Below are positions 61,983 to 64,000 of a DNA stretch of 64,000 nt, piece after piece. The translations under genes and the position numbers were made by a program. The DNA lies in the NCBI RefSeq assembly GCF_024734665.1, contig NZ_CP102931.1, positions 6,955,501 through 7,019,500 on the forward strand, read 5' to 3'. Within the stretch, counting starts at the first letter, position 1, and every line of letters starts with the position of its first letter. The notes below the pieces were generated by a model. That model did not search any database, was not told the origin of the DNA, and saw nothing but the letters and a program-made list of their open reading frames with translations. The DNA comes from Variovorax paradoxus. Its GTDB lineage: Bacteria; Pseudomonadota; Gammaproteobacteria; Burkholderiales; Burkholderiaceae_C.

Positions 61983-62227
61983 GCGCCCACACCCTGTTGA
62001 ACATCGACGGCCACCTGGTCCGCGTAAAGGCGGGCAGCTCAGTCGCCGCCGCGCTGCGTGTGGCTGGTGGCATGGGCGTGGCGCGTACGTCAGTCACCGG
62101 CCAGAAACGCGCGCCGTTCTGCGGCATGGGCGTGTGCCAGGAGTGCCGTGTGCTGATCGATGGTCGCCGCAGGCTCGCATGCCAGACGGTCTGCGCCGAA
62201 GGCATGCGCGTGGAGACGACGGGATGA
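61979..62227 (+). CDS. Small 2Fe-2S subunit of D-hydroxyproline dehydrogenase (HcnA-like)
   Basis: An 82-residue ferredoxin-like protein with the four cluster cysteines C48, C53, C56 and C68 (APFCGMGVCQECRVLIDG, then RRLACQT). Small HcnA-like proteins carry electrons between flavin subunits of three-part amino-acid dehydrogenases. The start overlaps the stop of the FAD oxidase (ATGA) and its stop overlaps the HcnB-like start, giving strict coupling and 1:1:1 production. Confidence 0.92.
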   Translation: MSAHTLLNIDGHLVRVKAGSSVAAALRVAGGMGVARTSVTGQKRAPFCGMGVCQECRVLIDGRRRLACQTVCAEGMRVETTG

Positions 62228-63507
62228 GCATGGAACATTGCGATGTGCTGATCGTCGGCGCGGGCCCGGCCGGCATGGCCGCTGCGGTGGCTGCCGCGCC
62301 GAGCGGCGCATCGATCGTCGTCATCGACGACAACCCTGCCCCCGGCGGACAGATATGGCGCGACGGCCCCGGCGCGACGCTGCCGCCAGCAGCACGCAAA
62401 TGGCGCGACGCACTCGAGCGCCACGCCAACATCCGCGTGCGCAGCGGCACCCGCGTCGTCTCCGCGCCTTCGCCCAACGAGCTGCTGCTCGAAGACGCGG
62501 AGCGCACCACGCGCATGCAATGGCGCAAGCTCATCCTCTGCACCGGCGCGCGCGAGCTGTTGCTGCCCTTCCCCGGCTGGACGCTGCCCGGAGTGACCGG
62601 CGCGGGCGGCCTGCAGGCGCTCATCAAGGCCGGCATGCCGGTCGAGGGCGAGCGCATCGTCATCGCGGGGAGCGGCCCCCTGCTGCTCGCCGCCGCCGCA
62701 ACGGCACGTGCCGCGGGCGCGAAGGTGCTGCGCATCGCCGAACAGGCTTCGTTCGCCTCGGTCGCGCGCTTCGGCGCCAGCCTTGCGCGCTGGCCGGGCA
62801 AGGCCGCGCAGGCAGTGACGCTCGCCGATCCGCAGTACCGCACTTCGTCGCGCATCGTCTCGGCACAGGGAGCGACGCAGGTCGAATCGGTTCGTCTTCG
62901 GCAAGGCAGCGGCAGCGAAGTCGAGATCGCCTGCGACCGCATCGCCTGCAGCTTCGGCCTCACGCCCAACACGCAGCTGGGGCAACTGCTCGGCTGTGCC
63001 CTCACGCCCACGGGCCCAGGTGCGCAGGCCCTGGCGGTCGATGCCTTGCAGGCCACCAGCGTCGCCGGCGTCTATGCAGCGGGCGAGTGCACCGGCTTCG
63101 GCGGAAGCGAACGCGCGCTGGCACAGGGCACCATCGCCGGCCACGCCGCCGTCGGCAACGAGCGCGCGGCAAAAGCGCACGAGGGCGAACGCGCCCGCTG
63201 GAACGCCTTCGCCGCCCAGCTGCATCGCAGCTTCGCGCTGGCCGCCGACATCAAGGCCATGCCGCAGCCCGACACGCTCGTGTGCCGCTGCGAAGACGTG
63301 CCCTTCTCCGCGCTGGCAGGCTGCAGCGGCTGGACCGACGCCAAGCTGCATCGCCGCTGCGGCATGGGCGCGTGCCAGGGGCGCGTCTGCGGCGATGCGG
63401 CGCAGCTTCTCTTCGGATGGACGCCGCCTGTGCCGCGCCCACCGCTGTCGCCAGTCCGCATAGCGACACTCGCGGGTCTGGTGAACGACGGCGACACCCG
63501 ACAATGA
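62224..63507 (+). CDS. HcnB-like FAD/NAD-type oxidoreductase with BFD-like 2Fe-2S domain
   Basis: A 427-residue flavoprotein. FAD site VLIVGAGPAGMAAAVAAA (8-25), second dinucleotide site IVIAGSGPLLLAAAATA, and a C-terminal BFD-like domain with likely cluster ligands C354, C356, C384, C389 (VCRCEDV, then CGMGACQGRVC). It is the second flavin subunit of the D-hydroxyproline dehydrogenase set. It has overlaps of 4 bp on both sides, so it is part of one transcription unit with the epimerase and the GntR gene. Confidence 0.9.
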   Translation: MSMEHCDVLIVGAGPAGMAAAVAAAPSGASIVVIDDNPAPGGQIWRDGPGATLPPAARKWRDALERHANIRVRSGTRVVSAPSPNELLLEDAERTTRMQWRKLILCTGARELLLPFPGWTLPGVTGAGGLQALIKAGMPVEGERIVIAGSGPLLLAAAATARAAGAKVLRIAEQASFASVARFGASLARWPGKAAQAVTLADPQYRTSSRIVSAQGATQVESVRLRQGSGSEVEIACDRIACSFGLTPNTQLGQLLGCALTPTGPGAQALAVDALQATSVAGVYAAGECTGFGGSERALAQGTIAGHAAVGNERAAKAHEGERARWNAFAAQLHRSFALAADIKAMPQPDTLVCRCEDVPFSALAGCSGWTDAKLHRRCGMGACQGRVCGDAAQLLFGWTPPVPRPPLSPVRIATLAGLVNDGDTRQ

Positions 63508-64000
63508 CGCCGCCGCATTCGCGGAAAAAGAAAACCATGGCCGCCCCGAAGAAGACTGCTCCAAAGAAGACAAGCTTGCGCCCGCCGCCCAAGCGCCGCG
63601 CCGCCGACATGGCCTACGACGCCATCGAGACACTGCTGTCGACCATGCTGCTGAAACCCGGCAGCCAGGTCGTCGAGGCCGAGCTTGCCGAGCGCACGGG
63701 GCTGGGCCGCACGCCGGTGCGCGAGGCGCTGATGCGCATGGTGTCCATCGGCCTCATCGTGCAGCAGCCGCGCCGCGGGCTGCTGGTGTCGGCCATCGAC
63801 CTGGCCGACCATCTCGACGTGATCCAGACCCGGCGCGTGCTCGAACTGCTGATTGCCGCCTGCTCCGCGCGCCGGGCCACCGCGCAGCAGCGCAAGGAAA
63901 TCGTGCATTGCGCCGAGATGATGGTCGAGGCCGCAGGCCGCGGCGACCTCAACGACTACATGCAGGCCGACCGCGCGCTGGACCTCGTCAACCACCAGGC
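63504..64000 (+). CDS. GntR-family regulator with FCD domain, 3' end outside window (partial)
   Basis: At least 165 residues of a GntR regulator. The ATG at 63504 overlaps the HcnB-like stop by 4 bp; an ATG at 63537 is also possible. A basic Lys/Pro N-terminal tail (about 1-30) precedes a winged helix with the GntR signature (VEAELAERTGLGRTPVREAL, about 55-74). The FCD domain is cut by the window end. Coupling to the hydroxyproline genes makes it the probable repressor of that operon, acting at the A/T-rich dyad at 57750-57766, by inference. Confidence 0.9.
   Translation, partial: MTPPHSRKKKTMAAPKKTAPKKTSLRPPPKRRAADMAYDAIETLLSTMLLKPGSQVVEAELAERTGLGRTPVREALMRMVSIGLIVQQPRRGLLVSAIDLADHLDVIQTRRVLELLIAACSARRATAQQRKEIVHCAEMMVEAAGRGDLNDYMQADRALDLVNHQ

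Noticed and set aside
61753..63633. A 626-codon reverse frame over the HcnB-like subunit
   Set aside because: The + strand gene has overlapping starts and stops with its neighbours and intact flavin and cluster motifs; the reverse frame is compositionally a shadow.

Overview
The window looks like chromosome of a high-GC betaproteobacterium of the Comamonadaceae, most likely Variovorax. That is inferred from strongly G/C-biased third codon positions, many LysR-type regulators, orphan Bug/TctC-type solute-binding proteins and the family mix. No rRNA, tRNA, insertion sequence, prophage or CRISPR array was seen.

Layout. (1) 1-4364: the end of an aldo/keto reductase, then a two-component module (membrane hybrid histidine kinase, LuxR-type response regulator) around an unrecognised 374-residue protein; a near-identical 28-bp motif lies upstream of the kinase and of the unknown gene. 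(2) 4536-8096: a lipoprotein acid phosphatase joined to an autotransporter-type beta repeat, a LysR regulator and a small membrane protein. (3) 8109-17028, mostly housekeeping: the overlapping set speD-murU-like-pepP, tktA, gapA with a clear terminator, two lipoproteins, a small monooxygenase and mntH. (4) 17025-23789: a protealysin-like M4 protease coupled to an emfourin inhibitor, a LysR/tartrate dehydrogenase/Bug locus, YciI, pirin and glyoxalase-fold proteins.

(5) About 23.9-32.1 kb is an A/T-richer block with one transcription direction: LysR regulator, fused permease-ATPase of an amino-acid ABC importer, phytanoyl-CoA-dioxygenase-like oxygenase, periplasmic binding protein, class II aldolase, flavin monooxygenase, RidA and a DUF1028 protein. 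It reads as an acquired pathway for uptake and oxidative breakdown of an amino-acid-like compound. I recognise no described pathway with this gene set, so it is the best candidate for an undescribed system. (6) 32.2-40.8 kb: a LysR / degenerate M24 hydrolase / Bug locus with a palindromic operator, a CYTH-CHAD protein, slyD, and a LysR-DoxX-FMN reductase-pirin group.

(7) 41.0-56.7 kb is a long same-strand run with many overlapping stops and starts: class II aldolase, Dpp-type importer, 2-hydroxyacid dehydrogenase, class III aminotransferase, DMT exporter, GntR regulator, acetylpolyamine-deacetylase-like enzyme, hydroxylysine-kinase-like kinase, phospholyase-like PLP enzyme, M20 amidohydrolase and a Bug protein. 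(8) After a 96-bp inverted repeat and a glycine-zipper protein, 57.8-63.5 kb carries a near-complete 4-hydroxyproline pathway (deaminase, binding protein, epimerase, three-subunit D-hydroxyproline dehydrogenase) and then a GntR regulator cut by the window end. Blocks 7 and 8 together could serve the two collagen-specific amino acids hydroxylysine and hydroxyproline; this is inference.
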